Of a stretch of DNA of 64,000 bases, positions 17,397-26,675 are shown one piece after another. The notes below the pieces were generated by a model that saw only the letters and a list, made by a program, of their open reading frames with translations, was not told where the DNA came from and made no database searches. Both the position numbers and the translations under genes were made by a program. This DNA comes from JAYPUG01 sp038117265 (GTDB lineage Bacteria; Pseudomonadota; Alphaproteobacteria; UBA6615): assembly GCA_038117265.1 (NCBI GenBank), contig JAYOFO010000003.1, positions 55,869 through 119,868 on the forward strand, given 5' to 3'. Every line of letters starts with the position of its first letter. The first letter of the stretch is position 1.

Positions 17397-19816
17397 CTAG
17401 GCGCCGAACGCGCGCAGCACCCGTACGACTTCGCGGTGCCCGCCCTGGATCGCATAGTCGAGGGCCGACTTGCCCCTGCCATCGGTGCGCGACAGGCTCG
17501 CGCCGTGGTCGATCAGCGTACGCACGACATCCTCTTCGCCGTTCCACGCGGCGCGCATCAAGGGTGTCAGGCCCTCATTGTCGGACAGGTTGGGGCGCGC
17601 GCCCGCATCCAGCAGTTTATTGACGATGCCGACATGGCCGTTGCTGGCCGCCCACGAGATCGCGGTCCGGCCCTCGTAATCGGTGACGTTGAAGTCGGCG
17701 CCCAGCTCGACCAGCAGGTCGACCACCTCCTCGCGCCCGCGCCAGGCGGCGTTGATCATCGCCGTGCGCCCGGCCGCATCGTTGCCCTCCAGGTCGGCGC
17801 CGCGCGACAGGAGTTCCGCGATCTTGGAGGTGTTGCCGGCCGCGGCCGCATCGAGAAGCAGGTCGCGAAGTCCCTCGCCCTGGCTGCCGCGCGACTGCGG
17901 CCGCGCAACGGCATTGAGCAGGCGCCGGTACTCGCGCGCAAGCCGTTTCGAATCGACGATTTCCAGCGGTGCCATCTGACGCTGGATGTCCGGCAGGATG
18001 TCGTTCGCCTCCTTGCTGCCCTGTGCGGCGGCGAGTTCGAAGAACACGTGCGACTGGACCAGATCCTGCGGCATCACCCGTCCGTCGGCGAACAGCGCGC
18101 CCAGCAGCAGCTGCGCCTCCTGGTCGCCGCGCTCCGCGGCATTGCGCAGGAGTTCGACCAGCTTTTCGGGTTCGCGCCCGTCGACGAGTCCGAGCAGGTA
18201 ACGTTTCGCCAGCCTGGTCTGCGCCTGCGCCAGGCCGGCCTCGGCCGCCTTCTCCAGGATTTCGTTGGTCTTCAGGTCGCCCGGCGAGAGCGTGCCGCCG
18301 ATGGTGTCGAACGGGCTCGGATCGCTCAATGCGCGCGCGAACTGCTCGTCGCTGCCGGTGATCGCGGAAATGACCTTGGCCAGGGGGTCTTCGACACCGG
18401 CGATCTGGGCCTCGCGGTCGGTTTCGCCGCGGTCCGGTGCCCGAAAGTCCTCGCCAGGCTGCAACGCGGCCAGCCGCGTACCCGATTCGCTGGCGCGCTC
18501 CGACTTCTCGGCCTCGTCCCGCCCGACGCCCGGCGTCCCGTCTCGTGCCTCCTGTGCCACGCTTCCCGCCCGGCTGGCCTCCGGATTTCCGGCCGCGACC
18601 AGCACTTCCTGTTCGACCGCGTCATTGTCGATGCCCTTTGCGCCTTCCAGGCGCTCCTAGATGCCGCGCAGACGTCCGCCGATCTCGGCAACCGTCGACC
18701 CCTCGGTTTCGGGCTTCGCGACCGACCGCGGCTTCTCGCTCAGGGGCGCCGGCGTGTCGAGGCCCGTGAAGCCCTTGCTTGGCACGGCGTCCGTCAGCTT
18801 GGGCTTGGGCTCGATGTCGGCGGCGAGCGGGGCGTCTTCGGGGGGGCGGTCGATTCATGATCGCGGATGCCGGGCTGTCCGATCGCGCGCTGGGTGGCGC
18901 TGGCTTCGCTCGACGTCGCGGCGGTCCCGGATTGCTGGGCGGCGGTCTCGATGGCCGCGCTGCTGACGGCCGGGGCCGCGCTCGCATTGTCGGCGACCGG
19001 CGTGTCTTCCGGGCTGCGCCCCTCGACCTCGCTCTCGGCCTTGTTCGGCGTGTCGGGCGGCGACAGCTCTCCGGCGATCGGGCTCACGGCCGCGGTCGCC
19101 TCGATCTCGCTCTTGCGGCCCTTGTCCATATCGCCCTCGGCGACACCGCCAGGATCGCCGCTCCTGGACGGGTCGACGGATGGAGCATCGCTCGCCTGGT
19201 CCGGCGTTGCTGCCGGGTTCGAGGCCTCGCCGCGCGTCGTCGCCGCCAGCGGGGACGGGGTCTCGGTCGGCCCCGCGGCGCGGGCCAGATTCGGTTCGGC
19301 CTTCTCCTGGTCCGGCTCGGGCTCGGGGCGCAGATCGATGAAGACGACGATCTCGCGGGTTGGCTTTCCGGGGCCTTCGGTATCTCCCTTGTCGCCGGAA
19401 TCCTCGCGCTGTCCTTCGGATTCGGCCGCGGTGTCCGTATCCTCGCCGGAGCCGGCGCCGCCCTTGGCCTCGAGCTGGCTATCGGAGGCGCCGGGGATGC
19501 CGGCGCGCTTGTCGGGCTACGGTGCGTCACCCGGCTCGTCGAATCCGAAGTCGCCGCTCGACAGGGCGTCGGCGCTGTCGTCGGGGTCGATGCCGCCGAC
19601 GGTTTCGTCCTCGTTGGTCTCGCCGGCCTTGTCGGTCAGCGCGCCGCTGGAGAATTTGGCCTTGAAGTCGCCGCTCTCGCCGTAAGTGAGGACATCTTGT
19701 GCCGCGCCGCGCCCGAACCGGTCGCCGAACGCGAGCTCGATCGCCGGCAGGCTGAACAGCGCGGAGGCGACGACCACCGCGTGCACAACTCCAGAGACGC
19801 CGGCCGAGTAGTACAC
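17397..19816 (-). pseudogene. Membrane-anchored Sel1/ankyrin-repeat protein, disrupted at three sites
   Basis: One long coding path is visible but interrupted. It starts at GTG 19816 behind GGAGGA with a single hydrophobic helix (VVHAVVVASALFSLPAI), then a long acidic, Pro/Ser/Ala-rich spacer, then two or three Sel1-like repeats (AEAGLAQAQTRLAKRYLLG), then five ankyrin repeats to the stop at 17397. Breaks are TAG at 19517-19519, a one-base shift in a run of seven G at 18840-18846 (eight would restore frame), and TAG at 18657-18659. Amino-acid composition stays protein-like on both sides of each break. An intact form would be about 806 residues. The last 402 codons remain open from GTG 18605. 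It follows moaA by 22 bases. Confidence 0.75.
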
Positions 19817-19838
19817 CGGATCCTCCGCGCGTTCGGCG

Positions 19839-20885
19839 TCAGCCGCCCGTGACGCTCATGTGGCGGCCGACCGACGGGGCGTTGTGGCGACGATCGATGA
19901 CGAAGTCGTGGCCCTTGGGCTTGCGCTCGATCGCCGCGCGGATCGCATCATGCAGCTGTGCATCGTCGTCGCGCGCGCGCAGCGGCGCGCGCAGGTCGGC
20001 CGCATCCTCCTGTCCCAGGCACATGAAGAGCGTGCCGGTGCAGGTCAGCCGCACCCGGTTGCAGGATTCGCAGAAATTGTGGGTCAGCGGCGTGATGAAG
20101 CCGATCCGCCGGCCGGTCTCGGCGACGTCGAAATAGCGCGCGGGGCCGCCCGTGACATGGTCGGAATCGGTCAGCGTCCAGCGCTTCGAGATGTCGGCTC
20201 GGACCATCGACAGCGGCAGGTACTGGTCGAGCCGCTGCTCGCCGATCTCGCCCATCGGCATCACCTCGATGAAGGTCAGGTCGAACCCGCACTCGCCGCA
20301 CCAGGCGATCATGCGGTCGAACTCGTCCTCGTTGACGCCGCGCAGGGCGACGGCGTTGATCTTCACCGCTAGGCCGGCGTTGCGCGCCGCGGCAATGCCG
20401 TCCATCACCCGGTCGAGGTCGCCCCAGCGGGTAATCGCTCGGAACTTCACCGAGTCGAGCGTGTCGAGCGAGACGTTGATCCGGCGCACGCCGGCATCCG
20501 CCAGCTCGTCTGCGAACCGGGCGAGCTGGGTCGCGTTGGTGGTCAGGGTCAGCTCGTCGAGCGCGCCCGCATCGAGGTGCCGCCCGAGCCGGCGGATCAG
20601 CCACATGATGTTCTTGCGCACCAGCGGCTCGCCGCCCGTCAGGCGCAGCTTGCGCACGCCGAGGTCGACGAAGGCCGAGCACAGCCGATCGAGTTCCTCG
20701 AGCGACAGGATCTCGCACTTGGGCAGGAACGTCATGTCCTCCGCCATGCAATACACGCAGCGCAGGTCGCAGCGATCGGTCACCGATACCCGCAGGTACG
20801 AAATCGCGCGGGCGAACGGGTCGATCAACGGCGCGGGGCGCTTCGCGGCCGATTGTGGCGCATTTTGCGAATTTCCGAGGTCCAT
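19839..20885 (-). CDS. moaA: GTP 3',8-cyclase (molybdenum cofactor synthesis)
   Basis: A 348-residue radical-SAM enzyme that converts GTP to the first Moco intermediate together with MoaC. The N-terminal cluster motif CDLRCVYC uses Cys39, 43 and 46. The second cluster site is CESCNRVRLTC plus a later Cys, and the protein ends in the functionally important Gly-Gly. Upstream in-frame ATGs exist (20903, 20960), but 20885 has AGAGG before it and gives the normal family length. Formate dehydrogenase, fdhD and mobA lie nearby and use or modify the cofactor. Confidence 0.95.
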   Translation of the reverse strand: MDLGNSQNAPQSAAKRPAPLIDPFARAISYLRVSVTDRCDLRCVYCMAEDMTFLPKCEILSLEELDRLCSAFVDLGVRKLRLTGGEPLVRKNIMWLIRRLGRHLDAGALDELTLTTNATQLARFADELADAGVRRINVSLDTLDSVKFRAITRWGDLDRVMDGIAAARNAGLAVKINAVALRGVNEDEFDRMIAWCGECGFDLTFIEVMPMGEIGEQRLDQYLPLSMVRADISKRWTLTDSDHVTGGPARYFDVAETGRRIGFITPLTHNFCESCNRVRLTCTGTLFMCLGQEDAADLRAPLRARDDDAQLHDAIRAAIERKPKGHDFVIDRRHNAPSVGRHMSVTGG

Positions 20886-21077
20886 GGCCTCTATGTAGTA
20901 CATTTCGCGAACAGAAAGTAGGGGGCCCGGCATCCCGAAACCTGCAGAATTTGCGTACATGGCGGCCCCCGCCGAAAGAATGTTTCAATCCGGGGCCGCC
21001 CTTGGACGGGCCCGCACAGGGTGTCCAAGCACGCGGTGTGCCAGCGTGACGGATCGCCCAGGGGCGTCGGCCGCGCG

Positions 21078-22175
21078 CTAGAACCGGGGTGCGGGCGGCC
21101 GGGCGCGGGGGGTCGGGGCTTCGGCGCCGCTGGAGATGCCCAGCGGCTCGGGTTCTTCGGGCGCGCTCGGTTTCACGCGCGGGCGCGGGCCCGTGATGTC
21201 GGCCCAGTCGATGATCGAACGCCGGGCATCGTCCGTGAACGGTTCGTCGTCGGTGAGGTCGATGAGCGCGCGCGCCTCCTGGTTCACGATCATGAGCGAG
21301 GCACGCGCGCGCTCGAACGGCGCGCGCGCGGCGGCCGGTTCCTCCAGGATGAGCGCCACGAGCGCACCCACCTGCTCGCCGACATCGTGGGGCTCGATCA
21401 CCATCGCCGCCAGGGCGCCGCGGATGACGCTGTCCTCGGTCGATGCGAACAGCGGCAGGCCCCGTGCGCCCGCCGCCGCGGCCAAGGCCTCGACCGGAGC
21501 GCCGGGCAGCAGGTCGAGGTCGAGGAACAGCGCGCTGCTGGCGGGGTCGAGCTCGCGTATCGTGTTGCTGACGGCCTTTTGCCGCAGCGAGACCGGCAGC
21601 GGCACGACGGACAGGTCGAGGGTGCGCGCGATCGCGGTCAGTGGGCTCAGCCGCGCGACGATGTCGCCGCCGGACGGATCGAGCGGAACCGCCACCGTTC
21701 GCGTGTCGGGGGCGAGTGCACGGATCATCTCGAACTGGTCGCCATGGGTGTCGCCCGATGCGACCCCGGTGAGCGGCCGTCGCCGGCGGTCGTTGGTGTA
21801 GTGTGCGGCGTCGTCGAGGCTCAGGCCGGCCCCGACGAGCGGAATTCGCGTCTCGACCTCCAGCGCCGCCTCGATCGACGGGGTCGTGATCGCGACAACG
21901 ACCCGGGCGTCGCGGCGCGCGAATTCACGCACGATCTCCACCGCCCGCGCGGGATCGGCTTCGGCGTTCGCGACCTCGATTTCGATGTTTTCCGCCGGCC
22001 GGTACCCGCGTTCGGCGAGACTGTCCTGGATGCCGTCGATCATCGCCTGGATCTCGGCGTCGATGGTGATCGCGGTGATGGCGATCAGGGGCGCGCGCGG
22101 CGTCTGCGCGCGGACGGGCGTCACGAACAGCGCACCCAGCAGCGCGAGCGCGATCAGAATGCCGGTGCGTGGCAT
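21078..22175 (-). CDS. ABC-transporter substrate-binding-like protein (ABC_sub_bind type)
   Basis: A 365-residue exported protein. It has a signal peptide (ILIALALLGALFVTPVRA) and two periplasmic-binding lobes resembling the ABC_sub_bind/TrpX group, for example DSLAERGYRPAENIEIEVANAEAD and later GLPLFASTEDSVIRGALAAM. No permease or ATPase gene is adjacent, so it may act alone or with a distant transporter. The C-terminus is a Pro-rich tail. GGGGAGGA lies about 12 bases before the ATG. It diverges from fdhD. The ligand is unknown. Confidence 0.72.
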   Translation of the reverse strand: MPRTGILIALALLGALFVTPVRAQTPRAPLIAITAITIDAEIQAMIDGIQDSLAERGYRPAENIEIEVANAEADPARAVEIVREFARRDARVVVAITTPSIEAALEVETRIPLVGAGLSLDDAAHYTNDRRRRPLTGVASGDTHGDQFEMIRALAPDTRTVAVPLDPSGGDIVARLSPLTAIARTLDLSVVPLPVSLRQKAVSNTIRELDPASSALFLDLDLLPGAPVEALAAAAGARGLPLFASTEDSVIRGALAAMVIEPHDVGEQVGALVALILEEPAAARAPFERARASLMIVNQEARALIDLTDDEPFTDDARRSIIDWADITGPRPRVKPSAPEEPEPLGISSGAEAPTPRARPPAPRF

Positions 22176-22302
22176 CGCCGGTGCCGTCCTCCCCACGGTT
22201 CGGGCAGCGTGACCTCCGCCCCGCCGGTCGTCAATCGCGGTTTGCCGGCATTCAATGGGTTGCATCCGGTAGGCGCATGCACGCGCGGCGAGCTTTGCTA
22301 GG

Positions 22303-23172
22303 ATGGCGGCCATGAACGGCAACACGATCACGCCCGACCCCGACGACCCGCGCCTGACCGAGGGCGTGGCGGGCATCGACCAGGACGGCAACCCGGTCGA
22401 TGCGCGCGTCGTCGTCGAGCGGCCGCTGACCCTGTTCCTCAACGGGCAGGAGATCGTCACCATGATGACGATCGGCGACTACCCCGAGTATCTCGCCGTC
22501 GGCTATCTGGCGAACCAGAACATGCTGCTGCCCGACGACGCGATCACCGGCATCGACCATGACGACGATCTCGGCGTGGTCGTCGTGCGCACCGAGCGCG
22601 AGACCGACTACGAGGCGCGGCTGAAGAAGAAGACGCTGACCAGCGGCTGCGCCCAGGGAACGGTTTTCGGCGATTTGATGGAGAGCCTGGGAGGCGTGGT
22701 CCTCGACCCCGACGCCCGGCTGCGCACCACGTGGCTCTACGCGCTGACGAAGGCGATCAACACCACGCCGAGCCTGTATCTCGCCGCCGGTGCGATCCAC
22801 GGCTGCGTGCTGTGCGAGGCGGACCGCCCGCTGGTCTACATGGAGGATGTCGGGCGCCACAACGCCGTTGACAAGATCGCCGGCTGGATGCGGCTGAACC
22901 AGATCGCCGCCGCCGACAAGATCTTCTACACGACCGGCCGGCTGACCTCGGAGATGGTGATCAAGACCGTGCACATGGGCATCCCGATCCTAGTCTCGCG
23001 CTCGGGCTTCACGGCCTGGGGCGTCGAGCTCGCCCGCGAGGCGAACCTGACCCTGATCGGCCGTGCGCGCGGCAAGCGGTTCGTGGCGCTGGCGGGGCAG
23101 GATCGCATCGTCTTCGACGCGGAAGCGGACGACGAGGCCCCCGACGATGTGGCGCGGAAGGGTGCGGCGTGA
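22303..23172 (+). CDS. fdhD: Formate dehydrogenase accessory sulfurtransferase FdhD
   Basis: A 289-residue FdhD, which passes sulfur to the molybdenum cofactor of formate dehydrogenase, a step needed for activity. It has LTSGCAQGTVFG with the reactive Cys116 (one Cys where E. coli has CXXC), then AGAIHGCVLCEAD, MEDVGRHNAVDKIAG and FYTTGRLTSEMV. ATGs at 22303 and 22312 are both plausible. It leads a unit in which the next gene starts on its stop (GTGA) and mobA follows. The target enzyme, FdsA, is encoded 5 kb downstream. Confidence 0.95.
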   Translation: MAAMNGNTITPDPDDPRLTEGVAGIDQDGNPVDARVVVERPLTLFLNGQEIVTMMTIGDYPEYLAVGYLANQNMLLPDDAITGIDHDDDLGVVVVRTERETDYEARLKKKTLTSGCAQGTVFGDLMESLGGVVLDPDARLRTTWLYALTKAINTTPSLYLAAGAIHGCVLCEADRPLVYMEDVGRHNAVDKIAGWMRLNQIAAADKIFYTTGRLTSEMVIKTVHMGIPILVSRSGFTAWGVELAREANLTLIGRARGKRFVALAGQDRIVFDAEADDEAPDDVARKGAA

Positions 23173-23750
23173 TCGCCCACCGCGAAGTTCTCGGTTCCCA
23201 GCCCGAATTTTTGCAGGAGAAGTTTCTGCGTGCGCGTAGGCCCCTCTGGCTCTGGGTTTTGCTCTGCTGGATCGCGGCCTCGCTCTTTGTTTCGGTGCTC
23301 GCCGTGCTTTGGGAATTTGGCGGTTCAATCCCGCGCACAGATCTCTTACATGAGGTGATTGGGTTGGCCTTCGAAGTCGTTGCCTGGCATCTGGTTTTGT
23401 CTCTTCTTTGGCCCGGCTTCCGCTCGCGCGTTTGGCAAAATCGTGAGCGACCATTCTTGTCGTACCTTTTATGGTTTCCGTTGCCCCCGCTGCTCACAAT
23501 TATCTTTCTGCCTTTGTTCGACCCCCTATTCGAATATGGGTGGCGCGCGATTTACATCCTTCCCAGCCCGCTTGAAATTGTGGGGGAGGGTATTGGGCTC
23601 CTTCTCTACTTTGGATTGGCACTCCCCATGATACTCGGGCTCGGTGCCGCTGTAGCCGCAGTCACGAGCTTTGCCATTGTCTGGATCGTCCTGGTCGAGA
23701 CCGATCCGGAAGTTCAAAGCAACAGGACTGGCAGTCGAGTTCTGGAGTGA
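23169..23750 (+). CDS. Unknown membrane protein between fdhD and mobA
   Basis: A 193-residue protein I do not recognise. About four hydrophobic helices are visible (LWLWVLLCWIAASLFVSVLA, VVAWHLVLSLLW, LLTIIFLPLF, ALPMILGLGAAVAAVTSFAI). It starts at a GTG overlapping the fdhD stop and its own stop overlaps a possible GTG for mobA, so it is coupled on both sides. Its G+C and codon choice are clearly lower than its neighbours (many ttt, ttg, att), which suggests a later insertion into the molybdenum operon. Confidence 0.65.
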   Translation: MIAHREVLGSQPEFLQEKFLRARRPLWLWVLLCWIAASLFVSVLAVLWEFGGSIPRTDLLHEVIGLAFEVVAWHLVLSLLWPGFRSRVWQNRERPFLSYLLWFPLPPLLTIIFLPLFDPLFEYGWRAIYILPSPLEIVGEGIGLLLYFGLALPMILGLGAAVAAVTSFAIVWIVLVETDPEVQSNRTGSRVLE

Positions 23751-23764
23751 AAAACTTTCAAGAC

Positions 23765-24403
23765 ATGAGCGCCCTGGGCGTGATTCTCGCCGGCGGGCTG
23801 GCGCGGCGCATGGGCGGCGGCGACAAGGCGCTGGTCGAGCTCGCTGGGCGGCCCTTGCTGGCCTATGCCATCGAACGGCTCGCGCCGCAGGTCGACCGGA
23901 TCGTTATCAACGCCAACGGCGACCCGGCGCGCCTCGATTCGTTCCGCCTGCCGGTGGTGGCCGACAGCGTGGAGGGGTTCGCGGGCCCGCTCGCGGGCGT
24001 GCTCACCGGCCTCGAATGGGCGGCGGCGAACGCGCCGGAATGCGCATGGGTGGCGAGCGTCGCCGTCGACGCGCCGTTCTTCCCGGCCGATCTGGTCGCG
24101 CGCTTCGTGGCCGCCGTCGAGGCCGAAGGTGCGGACATGGCCTGCGCCGCCTCGAACGGGCGCGCGCACCCGGTCTTCGGGCTATGGCCGGTGCGGCTGG
24201 CGGGCGATCTGCGCCGCGCGCTGGTCGAGCAGGACGTCCGCAAGGTCGACGCCTGGACCGCGCGGTATTCCCTTGCCGAGGCGGTCTTTCCCGCCCCGGT
24301 GGTCGACCCGTTCCTGAATATCAACCGACCCGAAGACCTGGCGGCGGCCGGAAAAATTATGGCCGATTTGAACGGTTCCAATCGGCATGCGGACGTGAAT
24401 TGA
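23765..24403 (+). CDS. mobA: Molybdenum cofactor guanylyltransferase
   Basis: A 212-residue MobA, which attaches GMP to Moco to give the guanine-dinucleotide form used by formate dehydrogenases. It has the nucleotide-binding LAGGLARRMGGGDKAL at the start, PLAGVLTGLEWA and SVAVDAPFFP (the metal-binding Asp), and ends FLNINRPEDLA. The ATG at 23765 is chosen because it directly precedes the first strand. A GTG at 23747 overlapping the upstream stop would add six residues. It is the last gene of the fdhD operon. Confidence 0.92.
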   Translation: MSALGVILAGGLARRMGGGDKALVELAGRPLLAYAIERLAPQVDRIVINANGDPARLDSFRLPVVADSVEGFAGPLAGVLTGLEWAAANAPECAWVASVAVDAPFFPADLVARFVAAVEAEGADMACAASNGRAHPVFGLWPVRLAGDLRRALVEQDVRKVDAWTARYSLAEAVFPAPVVDPFLNINRPEDLAAAGKIMADLNGSNRHADVN

Positions 24404-24710
24404 CTCTTGCGTCGAGACTTAATTAAATCCCGGTCGCTGATAAGGCGCCTGAGTGAAAAACCGGGGCGCCTCGCACCGGCCGGCACATAATCCTGGCGGT
24501 GTGCTTCACGGTCCGAGGGAGGGGAGGAGAGTGGAGCAAAGAATGGACCGGCAATGACCGGTCCGTCGGGTAAAGGGGGGACACAACAAAAACCTACCCG
24601 TTGAAAATGCTCTGGCTTTTGATCTGAGGGGTCCGGTGAGGAAATACGCGCCGGCCCTTTTTCTTTTCGGGCTTCGCCGCGAACCGTGGCACTGCGAACC
24701 GGTCGGCCGG
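24404..24710. other. Convergent intergenic region with hairpins, no gene seen
   Basis: This 307-base gap lies between converging mobA and transketolase genes. It holds a perfect 7-bp hairpin (GGACCGG, loop CAATGA, CCGGTCC at 24545-24564) with no T-run, and further on the terminator listed separately. A purine-rich stretch (GGGAGGGGAGGAGAG, about 24516-24532) resembles a ribosome site, but no convincing reading frame follows. Confidence 0.5.
24628..24667 (+). terminator. Probable intrinsic terminator after mobA
   Basis: GGGTCCGG pairs with CCGGCCC around a 14-base loop with one bulged T, and is followed directly by TTTTTCTTTTC. It lies 225 bases after the mobA stop, so it could also end an unannotated transcript in the gap. 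Confidence 0.4.
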
Positions 24711-25718
24711 TCAGAGCGCCTCGAGCTGGACCTCGCCCGCGAAGTCGCTCGCCTGTGCCGCGACGAGTTCGTCTGCCGATATGCCGGTGGGCGCGCCCGC
24801 CAGCGCCTCGACGGCCCGGACCAGGGCCATGGCGTCGATGCCGTAATTCTCCATCAGGTAGGGCTGGCTCGCCCCCTGCAGGTAGCGGTCGCCCAGCGAG
24901 ATGCGCAACAGGCGCTTGCCCAGCCCCCGTTCGGCCATCAGGTCGGCGACGCATGTGCCCAGCCCGCCGATGGCGGTGTGGTTCTCCATGGTGACGACGC
25001 CGAGGGCGGCACCGGCGATGGCCTCGATCACCTGGGGGTCGGTGAAGGGCTTCAGGGTGGTGACGTGCAGGTGGGTGACGGAGAGTCCCGCCGCGGCGAG
25101 GAGCGGCGTCACGCGCAGGGCCTCCTCGGTGCACACGCCCGATGTCAGCAGCGCCACGTCGGTGCCCCGCGACAGGACCCGGGCGCGGTCGAGCGTCAGG
25201 TCCATGCCCTCGGGGAAGAGGCGCGGCACCTCGCCGCGCAGAATGCGGACATAGAGCGGCCCGGCGACCTGCCTCGACAGGCCGTAGAGGCCCTCGATGT
25301 CGGTCGCGTCGCCGACCTCGACGATGGTCATGTTCGGCAATGTCCGCAGCACGCCGATGTCGTTGGTCGCCTGGTGGCTGGGCCCGCCGGGCGTGGTGAC
25401 GCCGGGCAGGAAGCCGAACAGGCGCACCGGCAGGTCGGCATAGGCGACCGACATCTCCACCTGGTCGAGCGCGCGCCGGTACATGAACACGCCGAAGGTA
25501 TGGACCAGCGGGACGAAGCCCTCGCGCGCCAGGCCGGCGGCGAAGCCGATCATGTTCTGCTCCATCAGGCCCATCGAAATGAACCGGTCGGGATAGGCCT
25601 GCTGGAACCCGTCCGCCTCGCACGGCGCGGTCAGGTCGCCCGACAGGACGACCGATTCCGGCTGGAGGCGGCCCCATTCGATCAGCGCGGCGCGATGGAC
25701 CTGTTGCGCGCGTTTCAT
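24711..25718 (-). CDS. Transketolase-like protein, C-terminal subunit
   Basis: A 335-residue protein holding the pyrimidine-binding and C-terminal domains of a split transketolase. It has FISMGLMEQNMIGFAAGLA (conserved Glu), then GGPSHQATNDIGVLRTLP and TMENHTAIGGLGT. Its ATG overlaps the stop of the N-terminal subunit (ATGA), so the two make one enzyme that moves two-carbon ketol units with thiamine diphosphate. Split pairs often serve specialised pathways rather than the pentose cycle. The neighbour is a crotonase-fold hydrolase. Confidence 0.88.
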   Translation of the reverse strand: MKRAQQVHRAALIEWGRLQPESVVLSGDLTAPCEADGFQQAYPDRFISMGLMEQNMIGFAAGLAREGFVPLVHTFGVFMYRRALDQVEMSVAYADLPVRLFGFLPGVTTPGGPSHQATNDIGVLRTLPNMTIVEVGDATDIEGLYGLSRQVAGPLYVRILRGEVPRLFPEGMDLTLDRARVLSRGTDVALLTSGVCTEEALRVTPLLAAAGLSVTHLHVTTLKPFTDPQVIEAIAGAALGVVTMENHTAIGGLGTCVADLMAERGLGKRLLRISLGDRYLQGASQPYLMENYGIDAMALVRAVEALAGAPTGISADELVAAQASDFAGEVQLEAL

Positions 25719-26668
25719 TGCGCCGCACCTCCCGCTTCCAGCCGCGCCAGCTGTTCGCGATAGCGCTCGCGCTCGTCCTCCGAGCGGAAGCGGACATAGT
25801 GCAGCAGCGGGTAGCGCTCCTCGAGGATCGGGATGCCCTGATACGGGCAGGTGTAGGCCAGCACGACCAGCGGCTTGCCCTCGTGCGGCGTCGCGCAGGC
25901 GGCATCCAGCGCATCCAGGTCGTGCCCGTCCGCCACCACCGCCACGGCGCCGAACGACGCGAACTTGTCGACCAGCGGCTCCATGCCCATGACGTCCTCC
26001 ATCCGGCCGTCGACCTGCTGGCCGTTGACGTCGATGACCACGATCATGTTGTCGAGGCGGTGGAAGCCCATCGACAGGATCGCCTCCCAGGTCTGGCCCT
26101 CCTGCAGCTCGCCATCGCCCAGGAACACCCAGACATTGCCGGCATCGCCGCGGTGCCGTCGCGCCCAGGCGACGCCCGCGGCCTGCGAGATGGCCTGGCC
26201 GAAGGAACCGCCATTGACCTCGTGGCCAGGCGAACGCTCGCCCCCGATCATCTCGACCCGGCTGCCGTCGGTGTTGAACTGGTCGAGCGCGGCGCCGTCG
26301 AGCCGGCCCGCCTCGATCAGCGCGGCATAGACCACCAGGGCGTAGTGGGTGGGCGAGACGAAGAAGCGGTCGAGCCCAGGCGCGCGGGCGCCGTTGTAGA
26401 CCATGCCCGTGGTGCGGGCGTCCTTGGTCTCCCGCCACCCCTCGTAGGGCGGCGGCACCATCGGGCCGTCCGACGGGCCGAGGGTCATCGCGTGGCCATA
26501 GAGCAGCGCGAATATCTCGGCCGACGAGCAGGCCTGGCAGAGATAGCCGCCATGGACGATGGTGTGCGCCAGCGCGCGGCGGCGAATGCCGTCCGCCATG
26601 CGCCGGCAATGGGTCGTCCAGTTCGCGCCCATGCCGTCGGGCGCGGCCGTCTCGGATGGCGTCGCCAT
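25715..26668 (-). CDS. Transketolase-like protein, N-terminal subunit
   Basis: A 317-residue thiamine-diphosphate-binding half of a split transketolase. The cofactor motif starts at GDGE (184-187) and ends at Asn215, and SPGHEVNGGSFGQAIS is the dimer and substrate loop. The start ATG at 26668 is preferred over one 78 bases upstream, which would run into the preceding hydratase gene. The extended N-terminus (CQACSSAEIFALLYG) includes two Cys of unknown meaning. It forms an operon with the C-terminal subunit and follows the crotonase gene by seven bases. Confidence 0.88.
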   Translation of the reverse strand: MATPSETAAPDGMGANWTTHCRRMADGIRRRALAHTIVHGGYLCQACSSAEIFALLYGHAMTLGPSDGPMVPPPYEGWRETKDARTTGMVYNGARAPGLDRFFVSPTHYALVVYAALIEAGRLDGAALDQFNTDGSRVEMIGGERSPGHEVNGGSFGQAISQAAGVAWARRHRGDAGNVWVFLGDGELQEGQTWEAILSMGFHRLDNMIVVIDVNGQQVDGRMEDVMGMEPLVDKFASFGAVAVVADGHDLDALDAACATPHEGKPLVVLAYTCPYQGIPILEERYPLLHYVRFRSEDERERYREQLARLEAGGAAQ

Positions 26669-26675
26669 GATCGGG

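Noticed and set aside
20886..21077. Moco riboswitch in front of moaA
   Set aside because: The leader has some pairing potential (GGGGGCCC ... GGCCCCC-like pieces), but I could not find the conserved Moco-RNA core.
24516..24600. Small gene after the purine-rich GGGAGGGGAGGAGAG
   Set aside because: The frames that follow are short and interrupted, with no protein-like sequence.
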